Source of the DNA: CAZNPL01 sp964574815
GTDB lineage: Bacteria; Planctomycetota; Phycisphaerae; UBA1845
Assembly (NCBI GenBank): GCA_964574815.1
Contig: CAZNPL010000033.1
Span: forward strand, 1 to 64,000
Length of the DNA stretch: 64,000 nt
Direction: 5' to 3'
The notes under the pieces are model-generated. The model was not told the DNA's origin. It did not search any database and saw nothing but the letters and a program-made list of their open reading frames with translations. Made by a program: the position numbers and the translations under genes. This document shows, in pieces, positions 18,124 through 28,721 of this stretch (position 1 is the stretch's first letter; each line of letters opens with the position of its first letter).

Positions 18124-18150
18124 AAAGCCGCCCGCGATGCGAGCGGCTTT
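18124..18150 (-). terminator. Rho-independent terminator after the PEP-CTERM-like gene
   Basis: AAAGCCGC and GCGGCTTT form an 8-bp stem with an 11-base loop that can pair internally (CGC/GCG). On the minus strand the stem ends in CTTTT. It lies 34 bases past the stop codon of the gene at 18185-18964, the expected place. Confidence 0.75.
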
Positions 18151-18184
18151 GTCAGATACGGTGGGATGCCGAGTGCGGCAGGCG

Positions 18185-18964
18185 CTAGTTGAGGCGCCGC
18201 TTAATAAACCCAACGGTGCCGAATCCGATGGCGGCGAGGAGCGCGGCACCGGGCGCCGGAATCGGGTTTATATTCGGGTCGGTGCCGGATCCGTCTGAGA
18301 AGAAGTTCGGATCGGTGCCGTAGTTGAAGGCGATACCCGTTATATCATCGAGGCTCAAAGATCCCGTGAAGTCCAACGTGATCAGAACGCCGCCCGCGAT
18401 TAACGGTTCGTTGAACAACGGCGTGTTTGCGTCGGCCGCCAGGCCGCTCAATGGCGCGATCCCGTAATTCATGCCATCGGGGGACTCGGGGCTGTCGAGG
18501 TCCTGGCCCGCGAAGCGGTCGTCGCTACCGACGAGATCGCCGAGGCCGGAGTTGGCGACGACGACATTGGCATCGGAGTTGAGCGCGAGGACTTCACCAC
18601 CCGTCTCGAGGCCGAACTCGCCGCTGACAAACCGATCCGAGCCGATCAGTTCGACGCCATCGCCATCGTCGAGGTTCGCGGCACCGGGGTTGATGATGTA
18701 CGCGTCGTTCAGCAGCTTCACCGTGCCGCCCAGGAAGATCGCGGGGTCCGGCAGATTGAACCACACACCGGTGAGCAGGTCCGAAGGTACGGACGAGCTC
18801 GAGGCCAGGTTTTCGAGCTTGATCGTCAACTGGCTGCCTACGACGTCGAAAGTGGCGCGAGCTACGTGATCGCCATCGTTAAGGTTTGCCACCAAATCGG
18901 CGCGGGCCTGAGTGGCCAGTCCGATCGCACACGCTAATACCAGAAATGTCCGGATACGACGCAT
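18185..18964 (-). CDS. Secreted protein with PEP-CTERM-like sorting tail
   Basis: 259 residues. A signal peptide (MRRIRTFLVLACAIGLATQARA) is followed by an acidic, beta-rich body. The C-terminal tail has PIPAPGA, a hydrophobic helix (ALLAAIGFGTVGFI) and KRRLN. This matches the planctomycete variant of PEP-CTERM-type sorting signals, which are processed by exosortase-like enzymes at the membrane. Spaced Asp/Gly/Asn stretches (NLDDGDGVELIG) suggest calcium binding but no family is recognised. ATG 18964 is preferred because an AGGAGGGGAAAGGGA tract precedes it. The gene is followed by a good terminator. The function of the mature protein is unknown. Confidence 0.8.
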   Translation of the reverse strand: MRRIRTFLVLACAIGLATQARADLVANLNDGDHVARATFDVVGSQLTIKLENLASSSSVPSDLLTGVWFNLPDPAIFLGGTVKLLNDAYIINPGAANLDDGDGVELIGSDRFVSGEFGLETGGEVLALNSDANVVVANSGLGDLVGSDDRFAGQDLDSPESPDGMNYGIAPLSGLAADANTPLFNEPLIAGGVLITLDFTGSLSLDDITGIAFNYGTDPNFFSDGSGTDPNINPIPAPGAALLAAIGFGTVGFIKRRLN

Positions 18965-19558
18965 TCCCTTTCCCCTCCTGCGTAAGACCCCTGTTTCAGG
19001 GCATCGATGCAAGCAACGAGCCTGAAGTTGAATTCCCTTGACCGGCCCACGGCGAGAGTCACGCCCGGCCTGACTATGGAAGTGTAGCGAATGCGATTTG
19101 GCATTGCAACGACGAAAATGAAGTTTCGCATCTTGGTTATAGGACGTCTTCGGGGTTGACACTACGAGGTACGGGGCGCCGTCGCCGGCTTACGGCGAGG
19201 CGACACAACCTTTGGGTAACCATTGAGGCAATGGAAACTACCCGGGCGAAGGCACGCTGCCGGCGGCATGTCCACGGGGGGCAGCGGGTGAAACCCGCCC
19301 TGCTCCGCGTGCCTACGGAGGCGTCGGGCAGGGCCCGCCCTACGTTGCATGCCCATGACAACGCCGGTTGGAACTCGCCCACGTCGCTTATCGGCCTTCT
19401 CCGCGTCCTCGGGAAATGATTGGATCGGCATCAGGGATTGAGCGGGAATTCGTGCGTGAAAGGGCTCGCGGAACTGTCGCCATTGGAAGAACGGCCTGGT
19501 CGTTCGCACGTGGAGCGGCGACCGGAAGCCGACGGACGTCAACGCGGGGAAAAGAGTG
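18965..19558. other. Intergenic region with repeat module
   Basis: No convincing gene in about 590 bases. Positions about 19279-19360 hold a degraded composite element: GCGGGTGAAACCCGCC (module A), a GGGCAGGGCCCGCCCTACG segment and GTTGCATGCCCATG (half of module B). The A/T-rich part at about 19075-19140 is the likely promoter zone of the PEP-CTERM-like gene (minus strand). Confidence 0.5.
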
Positions 19559-20515
19559 ATGGAAGCGCGAATGAACAAGTGGAGCGTTGCGAGCGACCCG
19601 GGCCGGTTGCTCGCCAGGAGGCCTTGCTGCGTCGGCGGTGTGTTGCTGCTGTTGGCGGCGTCCTCGCTGCAAACCGGCTGCTCGATGCGCGCGGCACTGC
19701 TGCCGCCATTGGTTTCGGCCGGCGGTATCTTCGAAGGCGCGAGTGAATCCCCGGATCGCGTCGCGCGCATGGAACGCGGCTACTACTATTACCTCGACGG
19801 TGCAGGCGGGGGCGGGATCACGAACTGGTCCGGCGGCGTCCGCCGCGGCCTGCAAAGGGGCGGTTATGACGGGAGCGGTGAGATGTATACGTGGCAGACC
19901 GGACTTGGGGCGCTGGCGGACCAAACGGCCGGCAACCGCTACAAGCGCAAGAAGGCGGGCGCTCTTGCGCGGAGACTGGTCGAGTACCGTCGACAGCACC
20001 CGGACGCAGCCGTCACGATGATCGGTCTGTCGGCGGGGACTGCGCTTACCGTGTTCGCGCTCGAGTCGTTGCCTGAGGACGTGATGGTGGAAAACGTGTT
20101 TCTGCTCTCGGGTTCGCTCAGCGCCACGTACGATTTGACGGAGGCATTGGGGCACGTGCGGGGCAAGATGTACGTGACGACGTCGCCGCGCGACGCGGTC
20201 CTGACCGCATTGGTACCGCTGGCGGGGACGGCCGACCGCGGGTCGGGAACGACAGCGACGATCGGGGTGCAGGGGCCGCAGTTGCCGCACGGTGCATCGG
20301 CGGAGGCTCGTCGCGTCTACGACTCGAAGCTCGTTGTCATGCCGTGGCGGTCTGAGTTCGCACGATACGGCAATTTCGGCGGACACACCGACACCGTCTC
20401 CGCGCTATTCATTGAGCGGTATGTGGCGCCCCGGGTAGGAACGACATCCACCCTCGAGTTCGCCGCGTCGCAGGTTACTGCTGGAGGTCCTCAATTGCTC
20501 TCAGGGCCAGCTTGA
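19559..20515 (+). CDS. Lipoprotein with alpha/beta-hydrolase-like Ser motif
   Basis: 318 residues. The N-terminal hydrophobic segment (GGVLLLLAASSLQTGC) ends in a lipobox, so the mature protein is probably membrane anchored. GLSAGT (in VTMIGLSAGTALTVFAL) is a nucleophile elbow of the G-x-S-x-G type, and GNFGGHTDT near the C-terminus could supply the His. A serine hydrolase is therefore likely, substrate unknown. ATG 19559 overlaps a GTG three bases earlier; ATG 19571 is also possible. The gene ends inside the convergent TPR gene: the last 41 bases overlap its 3' end. Confidence 0.7.
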   Translation: MEARMNKWSVASDPGRLLARRPCCVGGVLLLLAASSLQTGCSMRAALLPPLVSAGGIFEGASESPDRVARMERGYYYYLDGAGGGGITNWSGGVRRGLQRGGYDGSGEMYTWQTGLGALADQTAGNRYKRKKAGALARRLVEYRRQHPDAAVTMIGLSAGTALTVFALESLPEDVMVENVFLLSGSLSATYDLTEALGHVRGKMYVTTSPRDAVLTALVPLAGTADRGSGTTATIGVQGPQLPHGASAEARRVYDSKLVVMPWRSEFARYGNFGGHTDTVSALFIERYVAPRVGTTSTLEFAASQVTAGGPQLLSGPA

Positions 20516-21581
20516 GACCGGGTTCCCGGCGGAGGCTTTCCTGATACGCCTCTCGCGCGTTCTCGATCCGCCCCAGTTGCTCGAGCGCATTGCCTTTGCG
20601 CCAGCAGGCGTGAGCCACCGACGGCACGCGGTCGCCTTCGGGCTCGCCGGCGATGAACTCATCGAGCAACTCGATGGCACGAGCAGGCTCGAACTCATTG
20701 ACGATGCGCATCCGGGCTTGGCTGTAGAGCGAACGGTAGTATACGTCGTCCCTGTCGCCGCGACGGGCGGCCTGGAATTCGGAGTCCGCCGCCTCGAAGC
20801 TTTTCTCTTGTGCGTAGAGGTTCGCAAGCGCGAGATGCAGGCTGCATTCGTCAGGGTATTCGTCGAGGCCGGTGCGCAGAAGGTTGATGGCCTGCTCGGT
20901 CTCGCCCTTCCTGTGCAGGGCCATCGCGAGTAGCTGTTTCCCGTTGACGGGGTCACGCGACTCGATCTCCCGGCACACTTCGATCGCGCGGTCCGGGTCT
21001 CCGATCGGCCTCGGCGACAGGTAGTAGAACACCAGCATCGTGCGCGCCTCGGTGTCGTCGGCGTCCAGCTCGATCACACGGTCGATCGCTGTCTTGAAAT
21101 GACCGAGTCGCGCCATCGCGCTCAACATGCCGCCGAAGCTCTGTATGTCCGCGAAGATCTGAGCGCCCAAGGCTCTCGCGTAAGAGAGGTGCGCCTCGGC
21201 GTTGTCCGGCAGGAGTTCGACGGCCTTGAGGCCATAGTCCACCGCGGCCTCCACGTTCTCGAGCTCACGCGACACGTCGCTCAGAAGAATGCAGGCCTCG
21301 GCATCGCGATCGGACTGATCCAAGATTTGCAGGAGCATCTCCTCGGCGGCCGCAAACTCTTTGTTCTTGATGAGCGATTGAGCTTCCTGAAAGAGCGGTC
21401 CGCCGAACAAGGTCTGTCCCGCCTCCGAACCGCCTCCGGTGGTGAGGGCCTTGCCGGTGGTGTCGGTGAGTTGGGTGGTTGGGGGCCGCGCATACCAGAG
21501 GAAAAGCAGAAACGAGGCAATTGCGAGGCCGGCCATTGAGCCGACGAGGATCTTGATGATCGTTTTGGTTCGCTTTCTCAC
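20475..21581 (-). CDS. TPR protein with N-terminal membrane anchor
   Basis: 368 residues. After a basic start (MRKRTKTIIKI) one transmembrane helix (LVGSMAGLAIASFLLFLWYA) anchors the protein. The remainder is a string of tetratricopeptide repeats, for example FAAAEEMLLQILDQSDRDAE, ENVEAAVDYGLKAVELLPDN, KGETEQAINLLRTGLDEYPD and GRIENAREAYQESLRREPG. The TPR solenoid would face the periplasm or cytoplasm and bind a partner that cannot be named. The start is GTG 21581 with a weak AAGG site. It converges on, and overlaps by 41 bases, the hydrolase-like lipoprotein gene. Confidence 0.82.
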   Translation of the reverse strand: MRKRTKTIIKILVGSMAGLAIASFLLFLWYARPPTTQLTDTTGKALTTGGGSEAGQTLFGGPLFQEAQSLIKNKEFAAAEEMLLQILDQSDRDAEACILLSDVSRELENVEAAVDYGLKAVELLPDNAEAHLSYARALGAQIFADIQSFGGMLSAMARLGHFKTAIDRVIELDADDTEARTMLVFYYLSPRPIGDPDRAIEVCREIESRDPVNGKQLLAMALHRKGETEQAINLLRTGLDEYPDECSLHLALANLYAQEKSFEAADSEFQAARRGDRDDVYYRSLYSQARMRIVNEFEPARAIELLDEFIAGEPEGDRVPSVAHACWRKGNALEQLGRIENAREAYQESLRREPGLKLALRAIEDLQQ

Positions 21582-21679
21582 GCAAATACCTTACGGGTGT
21601 GCCCGAGGCCGCACAAGGCGATCATGGTTTCGGATGCTGCTCGAGGAAGTCCCAGATTGCGGGCGTGGCGGAGACAGAG

Positions 21680-21842
21680 GGAGTCTGCGGGTGGAGCCCG
21701 CCCTGCGACTGCATGCGCGCGCGTGCGTGGGCATGGCACCCGTGGTTTTTCACGTTTGTTTCGTGTGGGCGCACTGGCGGACAAGCCGCCAGTGGCACGC
21801 TTGCCGTGGCTGTATCGTTCCGCCACTGCTCAAGAGCAGTGG
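21680..21842. repeat. Composite palindromic element, copy 3
   Basis: Modules in order: A (GCGGGTGGAGCCCGCCCTGCG at about 21691), degraded B (CTGCATGCGCGCG..GTGGGCATGG), C (21772-21794) and D, a perfect CCACTGCTCAAGAGCAGTGG (21823-21842) followed by CACACTTGCG. Compared with copy 1, module D has moved from the first to the last position, so the element is modular. It lies between the TPR gene and the response regulator gene. Confidence 0.78.
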
Positions 21843-21898
21843 CACACTTGCGTTGGTGGCACGCTGCACTTGGCGGGCGGGCGAGAAGGTGCGATGGG

Positions 21899-23299
<1,401 letters not shown>

Positions 23300-23501
23300 G
23301 CCTTCGACTCCTGCTGGCGCCCAATCAGGCGCACGTCTTGACTATTGAAACACTTGTCGTGGTTCGACGTCGAGATTTCGGCCTTCTGTTTATGCCGACA
23401 TTCTCTGAATGATCGGCGCTTGTCCTTTCATGGATATCCGCTCCCTTACGGTCGCGGCTCGGAAAACGGCTGCGTCTTGGAGTATGAGCATCGTGGGCAC
23501 A

Positions 23502-24638
23502 TCAGGCGTCTCCTTTCTGTTCGACCGGGAAGGTCACGGTGAAGACGGCCCCACCCTCGTCGCGGCTGTTCGCGTTGATTGTCCCGCCGAGTCGTCCGAT
23601 CAGCTCCTTGCAGATGGTCAGCCCGAGCCCGGTGCCTTCGTCGCCGGGTTTGGTGGAGTAGAAGGGTTCGAATAGCTGTTGGACGTCGTCGGGCAGTCCG
23701 GGGCCGGTGTCCTCGAAGCGCAGGACGACGTCGCCGGCGACCACGCCGGTGTTGATGATGAGCATCCCCCCGGTGGGCATGGCGTCCAGAGCGTTCTTGA
23801 TCAGGTTACAGCAGACCTGGAAGAGGCGCGTGCCTCGCATCGACGGCATGCCCTCGTCCCTGAAACTCGCGGTCACGACGACGCCGAGTTCGGTGGCACG
23901 CTCCTGCATGGAGCGAATCGCCTCCTCGACAATTCGGTTGACCTGGTTCTCTTCGGACTCGTCGCGGTTGGCGCGCGAGTAGGCGAGCAGGTCGCCGGTG
24001 ATCTGCATCATGCGCATCAGGCCCTTGCGCGACTCCTCGATGTATTCGGGGACCTTGTCGGGGGCGTTTTGGAGGGCGCGTTTGGCCATGTTGACGTAGC
24101 GAAGCACGCCGTCGAGGGGGTTGTTTAGCTCGTGGGCCACGCGGGCGACCAGCTTGCCGGAGCCGGCGAGCCGCTCCAGCTCCTCCAACTGCCGCTCGAG
24201 CTGCCGGGTCGCGGTCACGTCCTCGGCGATCAGCAGCCCGCCGATGACCTTGCCGCCGGGGGGCTCGCGGATTGCCGAGATGGTGAGGTCCAGGCGGCGC
24301 GGTCTGGCGCCCGCGAGGTGGTATGGGGATGCTTTAAAGCGGGCGGCTTCGCCGGTGGCCAGCACGCGGCGGACGAGGGTTTTCCAGTTGCCGGCATCCG
24401 GGACGCGTGCCGGTGTCAGTAGTGCATCGATCGTGGATCCCTTCGTGAGCAGCTCGTTGCTTCTCGTGTTGCGTTGGATCACCAAGAGCTTGCGATCGAA
24501 TATTGCCAGGGCCGAGTTGACCGCGTCGAAGGCTTCGGTCATACCGGCCGAGACCTTCCGGAGCGTCTGCTCATCGAGGATGGCATCACGTTTGGTGAGC
24601 ACTTCGCGTTCGTTCCGGTTGAGGCAAGCGCGTGGCAA
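23502..24638 (-). CDS. Cytosolic PAS-type sensor histidine kinase
   Basis: About 378 residues; the start is uncertain (TTG 24638 or GTG 24599, neither with a strong site). An N-terminal PAS-like sensor region (FDAVNSALAIFDRKLLVIQ to GGLLIAEDVTATRQL) is followed by the dimerisation box VARVAHELNNPLDGVLRYV with the phosphorylated His. The ATPase domain has the N box CCNLIKNALDAM, DTGPGLP, FEPFYSTK and GTGLGLTICKELIGRLGG. No transmembrane helix is seen, so it senses a cytoplasmic signal. Same strand and immediately upstream of the NtrC-type regulator: a two-component pair of the NtrB/NtrC or AtoS/AtoC kind. Confidence 0.9.
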   Translation of the reverse strand: MPRACLNRNEREVLTKRDAILDEQTLRKVSAGMTEAFDAVNSALAIFDRKLLVIQRNTRSNELLTKGSTIDALLTPARVPDAGNWKTLVRRVLATGEAARFKASPYHLAGARPRRLDLTISAIREPPGGKVIGGLLIAEDVTATRQLERQLEELERLAGSGKLVARVAHELNNPLDGVLRYVNMAKRALQNAPDKVPEYIEESRKGLMRMMQITGDLLAYSRANRDESEENQVNRIVEEAIRSMQERATELGVVVTASFRDEGMPSMRGTRLFQVCCNLIKNALDAMPTGGMLIINTGVVAGDVVLRFEDTGPGLPDDVQQLFEPFYSTKPGDEGTGLGLTICKELIGRLGGTINANSRDEGGAVFTVTFPVEQKGDA

Positions 24639-25121
24639 GGTGACGGGCGTCCGGTCTCGCAGGCGCGCTGCTCTTTCGCCACATTGACCGTCTATTCATA
24701 TCGTCATCTGGTGCGGCGGGTTGAGGTTTGCGTTGCTTTGGGTGAACGCGGGGCGTTTCGGTGGGGCGTAGGCGGCGGGGGCATCGGGGAGCGCGCGGTG
24801 CGATGAAGGACTGGTTATCGGTCGCGCTGGGGGTTGCGTGGCTGGGCGGGCTTATTCGGTGCGCTCGGAGATACTCCCTGGTTAGGTTGCGCGGGACTCG
24901 GGATTGCGCGCGGCTTCTTTTTGCATCGTGAGCCCACGTCTGAAGGGCTTGTCGATTTATTCTCGATCGCATGCACGGATTGCGACTTTCGTGTCCCCGA
25001 ACCCTGGGTTTGGGGTGTGCGCCAAGCGATCGAAGGGGTGTTGATTTGATCGAGGCCGATTAAATCGACAGGCCCTGAAGACGTGGGCCACCCCTCTTGG
25101 ACCGCCCCTTGTGGGTACACG
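24639..25121. other. Intergenic gap
   Basis: About 480 bases between gpmI and the kinase gene. Short plus-strand frames at 24803-25049 have no start context or family and would need a frameshift to join. No repeat module recognised. Confidence 0.4.
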
Positions 25122-26747
25122 TCAGATGAGGAGGGATTGGCCGGTCATGGCGGCGGGTTTTTCGAGGGACATGGCTTCGAGGATGGTGGGGCAGATGTCG
25201 GCGAGGCGGCCGCCCTCGCGCAGGGAGCGTCCGCTGAAGGCGTCGCCTACCGCGATGAGGTCCACGTCGTAGGTGGTGTGCGAGGTGTGGGGCTGTCCGG
25301 TTTCGGGATCGATCATCTGTTCGCAGTTTCCGTGGTCGGCGGTGATGATGGCGGCCCCGCCCTCGGCCAGCGCGGCTTCCACGATGCGGCCGACGCCGAA
25401 GTCGACGGTTTCGACGGCTTTGACGGCCGCCTCGATGACGCCGGTATGCCCGACCATATCGCCGTTGGCGAAGTTGACGATTACGACGTCGTAGCGGCCT
25501 GAGTGAATGCGCGATACGACCTCATCGGTCACCTGGTGGGCGGACATTTCAGGCTTGAGGTCGTAGGTGGCGACGTCACGGGGTGAGGGGATGAGCGTGC
25601 GTTCCTCGCCGGGGAACGGCTCCTCTCGATAGTCGTTGAAGAAGAAGGTGACGTGGGGGTACTTCTCGGTCTCGGCGCAACGGAACTGGATCAGTCCCAG
25701 GTCGCTGATGTACTGGCCGAAGATCTGTTCCATCTTGGGCGGCTTGGGGATGATGACTTTGACGGGCAGGCCTTTCTCGTAGGCGGACATGGTTGCGAAG
25801 TAGAGGTCGAGGCGTTTGGGTCGCTCGAAGCCGCGAATCACGAATCCGGGTGGGCTGTCGGTTTCTTCGAAATAGGGGAACGTCACGTAGCGAAACGCCT
25901 TGACCAGTTCGCGTGGTCGGTCTCCACGGAAGTTGAATAAGACGACGCTGTCGCCGTCGGCGATGGTAGCGGGGGCGCAGGCATCCTCGGGAATGACGAC
26001 CGTGGGCAGGATGAACTCATCGCCTTTGCGGCTGTCATCGGACGGTTCGTTGTAGTAGCGCTGAAACGCTCTTTCGGGCGTAGCGACGCGGATGCCCTTT
26101 CCCTCGGTGAGCATGCGGTAGGCCAGCTCGACGCGCTCCCAGCGGTTGTCGCGGTCCATGGCGTAGTACCGGCCGATGATCGAGGCGATGCGGCCTACGC
26201 CGATTTCTGCGAGCTTGGCCTCGACCTGCTTGATGATCTTGATTCCGTCGAAGGGGCCGGTGTCGCGGCCGTCGGAGAACATGTGGAGGCACACTCGCTT
26301 CGGGTCGAAGTTCGCGCGTTTGGCGAACTCGAGGATTGCGTAGAGATGCTCGAGGGAGCTGTGGACGCCGGCGTCGCTGCAGAGTCCCATCACGTGCACG
26401 GAGGCGTCGTTTTGGCGGGCGTTTTCGAAGACTCCGTGCATGACAGCGTTTTCGAAGAACTGCCGGCTGCGGATGTTGCGGGAGATGAGCATGAGCTCCT
26501 GGTCGACGACGCGTCCGGCGCCGATGTTCTGGTGGCCCACTTCGCTGTTGCCCATGACGCCCTCGGGGAGTCCCACATTCGATCCGTGGGTGATGATGCG
26601 CGTGTGCGGGTACTCGGCCATGAGCTTGTCGTTCACGGGGGTTTGAGCGAGTTCGACAGCGTTGGCGCGGACCCACTCGGGGAAGGGGTTGGCGCCCCAT
26701 CCGTCTCTGATGATCAGGACAAACGGACGATGTCTGGCGACGACCAT
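25122..26747 (-). CDS. gpmI: 2,3-bisphosphoglycerate-independent phosphoglycerate mutase
   Basis: 541 residues, slightly longer than the usual 510-520. Converts 3-phosphoglycerate and 2-phosphoglycerate in glycolysis and gluconeogenesis with two Mn ions. The N-terminal metal ligand is in LIIRDGWG, and the phosphorylated Ser in MGNSEVGHQNIGAGR. HVMGLCSDAGVHSS, HMFSDGRDT, FNFRGDRPREL, FANGDMVGHTG and ITADHGNCEQM supply the rest of the metal and substrate sites, so both domains are complete. ATG 26747 is preceded by a weak AAGGTAAC site. A single gene, no glycolytic neighbours. Confidence 0.94.
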   Translation of the reverse strand: MVVARHRPFVLIIRDGWGANPFPEWVRANAVELAQTPVNDKLMAEYPHTRIITHGSNVGLPEGVMGNSEVGHQNIGAGRVVDQELMLISRNIRSRQFFENAVMHGVFENARQNDASVHVMGLCSDAGVHSSLEHLYAILEFAKRANFDPKRVCLHMFSDGRDTGPFDGIKIIKQVEAKLAEIGVGRIASIIGRYYAMDRDNRWERVELAYRMLTEGKGIRVATPERAFQRYYNEPSDDSRKGDEFILPTVVIPEDACAPATIADGDSVVLFNFRGDRPRELVKAFRYVTFPYFEETDSPPGFVIRGFERPKRLDLYFATMSAYEKGLPVKVIIPKPPKMEQIFGQYISDLGLIQFRCAETEKYPHVTFFFNDYREEPFPGEERTLIPSPRDVATYDLKPEMSAHQVTDEVVSRIHSGRYDVVIVNFANGDMVGHTGVIEAAVKAVETVDFGVGRIVEAALAEGGAAIITADHGNCEQMIDPETGQPHTSHTTYDVDLIAVGDAFSGRSLREGGRLADICPTILEAMSLEKPAAMTGQSLLI

Positions 26748-27177
26748 CTTCTGTTACCTCGTTCCACCGGCCTCAACATCCTCGTGCTGCCGATGCGCGC
26801 CCTGTTTTCTTGCACGACTGACGCGCCGGGGGATGTCGGCTTTGCCGGACTCGAGGGCCGGCAAACCTGGAACGCAGGAATGACGGACCACTGGTGAGCT
26901 ACGCGCAGCCGGTAACCGTACCGCCGGTAGCACCTGGGCGTCAACGGCTACCGTGCACGGAGCGGGCCGATCGCGGCGGCGGCCGTGTTTCAGCAGAGGT
27001 TCGATCTGCGCGACCCGGCTGACATGACGGCCTTGCCCGAGGTCGGCGAGCGTTGTCAGGATACAAGTCCGGCGTGTTCTTTATCGACTTGTCGGAGAGG
27101 AGGATGGGGTCCTTTGGGGGGGCGTTGTGCACAGCGCATGGCGCGAGGGGATTGGCATGTCCGTTGCGATTGGCGGC
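26748..27177. other. Intergenic gap
   Basis: About 430 bases with no supported gene. It holds the gpmI promoter zone and the 3' flank of the small membrane protein gene. No repeat module recognised. Confidence 0.35.
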
Positions 27178-27561
27178 TTAATGAAGCATGCCCAGCCAGA
27201 AGAGGATCGCGAGCAGCACCATTGCGGACGCGGTCAACCAGAGGTGAAGTTGCGATTCGGGGCGCGTCCCGGCGGCGTCCAGGATGGACAATGGAGGCAG
27301 GCCGCAGATGTCGTCGAGTTCGTCTTCGAGGTTTTTTCGGGCCTGTTCGATGAGGCGGCCGGCGAGTCTGGCGTTGATGTTGAGGGCTGCGGCGTACTGG
27401 ACGAGTTGTCGTCGCCGGCGGGTGGAGAGCGGACCGTTTCGGAGCATGAGGGTGACCATTTCACGGAAGATCTGCTGTCGCTCCCAGGCGTCCATGGTGG
27501 GGCGCGGCGCGCCGGGTTGGTGCGGCGACGGATTGGTGAATGGCAGTGGTTCGTGCGACAC
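27178..27561 (-). CDS. Small tail-anchored-like membrane protein
   Basis: 127 residues. A proline-rich start (MSHEPLPFTNPSPHQPGAPR) is followed by a charged helical part (RQQIFREMVTLMLRNGPLST to QARKNLEDELDDICGL) and one C-terminal transmembrane helix (WLTASAMVLLAILFWLGMLH) that ends the protein. The layout suggests a cytoplasmic helical domain held by a tail anchor. The start is GTG 27561 with a very strong GGAGGAGGAAGG site, which supports a real gene. It lies downstream of the DUF2442-like membrane protein gene. No family recognised. Confidence 0.7.
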   Translation of the reverse strand: MSHEPLPFTNPSPHQPGAPRPTMDAWERQQIFREMVTLMLRNGPLSTRRRRQLVQYAAALNINARLAGRLIEQARKNLEDELDDICGLPPLSILDAAGTRPESQLHLWLTASAMVLLAILFWLGMLH

Positions 27562-27694
27562 GTTGCTTCTTCCTTCCTCCTCCGTTCAACGATAGGCGCG
27601 GCCCGAGGCGAAATCCTGGGAGAACCGCAAGATTGGACAGACTGTGTTATCGGGTGCTTCGGCTCGCGGTCGTCGTTGGGCTGGATAAGGGTCT

Positions 27695-28663
27695 TTAGTG
27701 TTGTGCGGTGGCGGGGGCGTTGGCGACGAGATCGGCGAGGGGGATTTGTCTGTCGGCGTTGGGCCAGTGGAGGTATTGGCCGTCGGTGGAGACCTGGACG
27801 GTGGTGAGGAGGTGGTCGGGGGTGCCCTGGAGGGCGGGGACGCGGTCGACGTCGAAGCGGATTTTGGCGCCGGTGAGGAATTCGATGCGGAGTTCGCGCT
27901 GTTTGATCTTGGCTTGTCGGACGGCGCGCCATTCAGGCGGCGCGGCGACCGGCTGTTCGGTGACAGTTGGTGGGGCGGCGACCGGCTGTTCGGTGACAGT
28001 TGGTGGGGCGGCGGGGTTTTCGGTGGCGTTGGACACGGCGACCGAATTGTCAGCGAGGGGAGGCGCTTCGACGAAGTTGTCGGTAGCGGGGTTGGTCGAT
28101 TCCGGAACGGACGTGCTTGTGGGTGCGGGTGGAAGCATGGTATAGCGGGGCGGGAGCAACTCCGGCGAGCGGCGGCGGTCGAGGCCGGCGAGCCAGGCCA
28201 TGCAGCCGATCAGGGTGCCGAGCAGCAGGGCGCCGACGGCGCCGAAGAGCCACTGCGGGATGGGCGTCGGGACGACGGTCGTGACGACGAAGTTCACGAT
28301 GATGAATACCCAGAGCAGGACGTGGACCAGGATGTCGGGATTCCAGCCGAGGAATCGGATCGGATCGGCGGTGCGAGTCCGGCGCGTGAGGTCGCTCTGG
28401 AGCCAGTGGGCCTGAAGTTGGAAGCCTGTTGCGTCAGCATGATAAAGCGTGACAAGCATGGCGAAGGGGATGCCGAGCGCGGCGATGACGAAGAGCAGGG
28501 TCGCCCAGCCGCGGGCCGGGTCGCCGACGGCCACGCATCCGATGCCGACGACGGCCAGCAGCAGGTACAGCAGGAACGCCGCGTCACGGCGGGTTTGAGC
28601 CGCGCGTGCGTTGGCGTGGGCCTCGCGTAGGAAATGCGTCGTAATACTTTGTTCTGTTGCCAC
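27695..28663 (-). CDS. Membrane protein with C-terminal DUF2442-like domain
   Basis: 322 residues. Four hydrophobic helices occupy the first 160 residues (AFLLYLLLAVVGIGCVAV; ATLLFVIAALGIPFAML; ILVHVLLWVFIIVNFVVTTVV; LFGAVGALLLGTLIGCMAWL). A Pro/Thr/Ala-rich linker contains an exact 33-bp tandem repeat. The last 70 residues (ELRIEFLTGAKIRFDVDRV, QYLHWPNADRQIPLADLV) resemble DUF2442, a small domain usually found alone and often beside toxin-like genes. GTG 28663 follows GGAGGGGA; a longer frame up to 28840 has no such site. Its neighbour at 28722 carries the same domain without membrane segments. Function unknown. Confidence 0.72.
   Translation of the reverse strand: MATEQSITTHFLREAHANARAAQTRRDAAFLLYLLLAVVGIGCVAVGDPARGWATLLFVIAALGIPFAMLVTLYHADATGFQLQAHWLQSDLTRRTRTADPIRFLGWNPDILVHVLLWVFIIVNFVVTTVVPTPIPQWLFGAVGALLLGTLIGCMAWLAGLDRRRSPELLPPRYTMLPPAPTSTSVPESTNPATDNFVEAPPLADNSVAVSNATENPAAPPTVTEQPVAAPPTVTEQPVAAPPEWRAVRQAKIKQRELRIEFLTGAKIRFDVDRVPALQGTPDHLLTTVQVSTDGQYLHWPNADRQIPLADLVANAPATAQH
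27942..28007. repeat. Exact 33-bp tandem repeat inside a coding region
   Basis: Two identical 33-bp units (27942-27974, 27975-28007) plus the first bases of a third encode TVTEQPVAAPP twice in the linker of the DUF2442-like membrane protein. Exact identity suggests recent slippage and possible length variation between strains. Confidence 0.9.
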
Positions 28664-28721
28664 GTCGTGTCCCCTCCTTCTTGACGTGTCTGTGAGAACT
28701 TCGACCCTTGCCGGCCACCAA

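Noticed and set aside
24803..25049. Small plus-strand reading frames that would join after a frameshift
   Set aside because: No family match, no ribosome binding site and no conserved motif; kept as intergenic.
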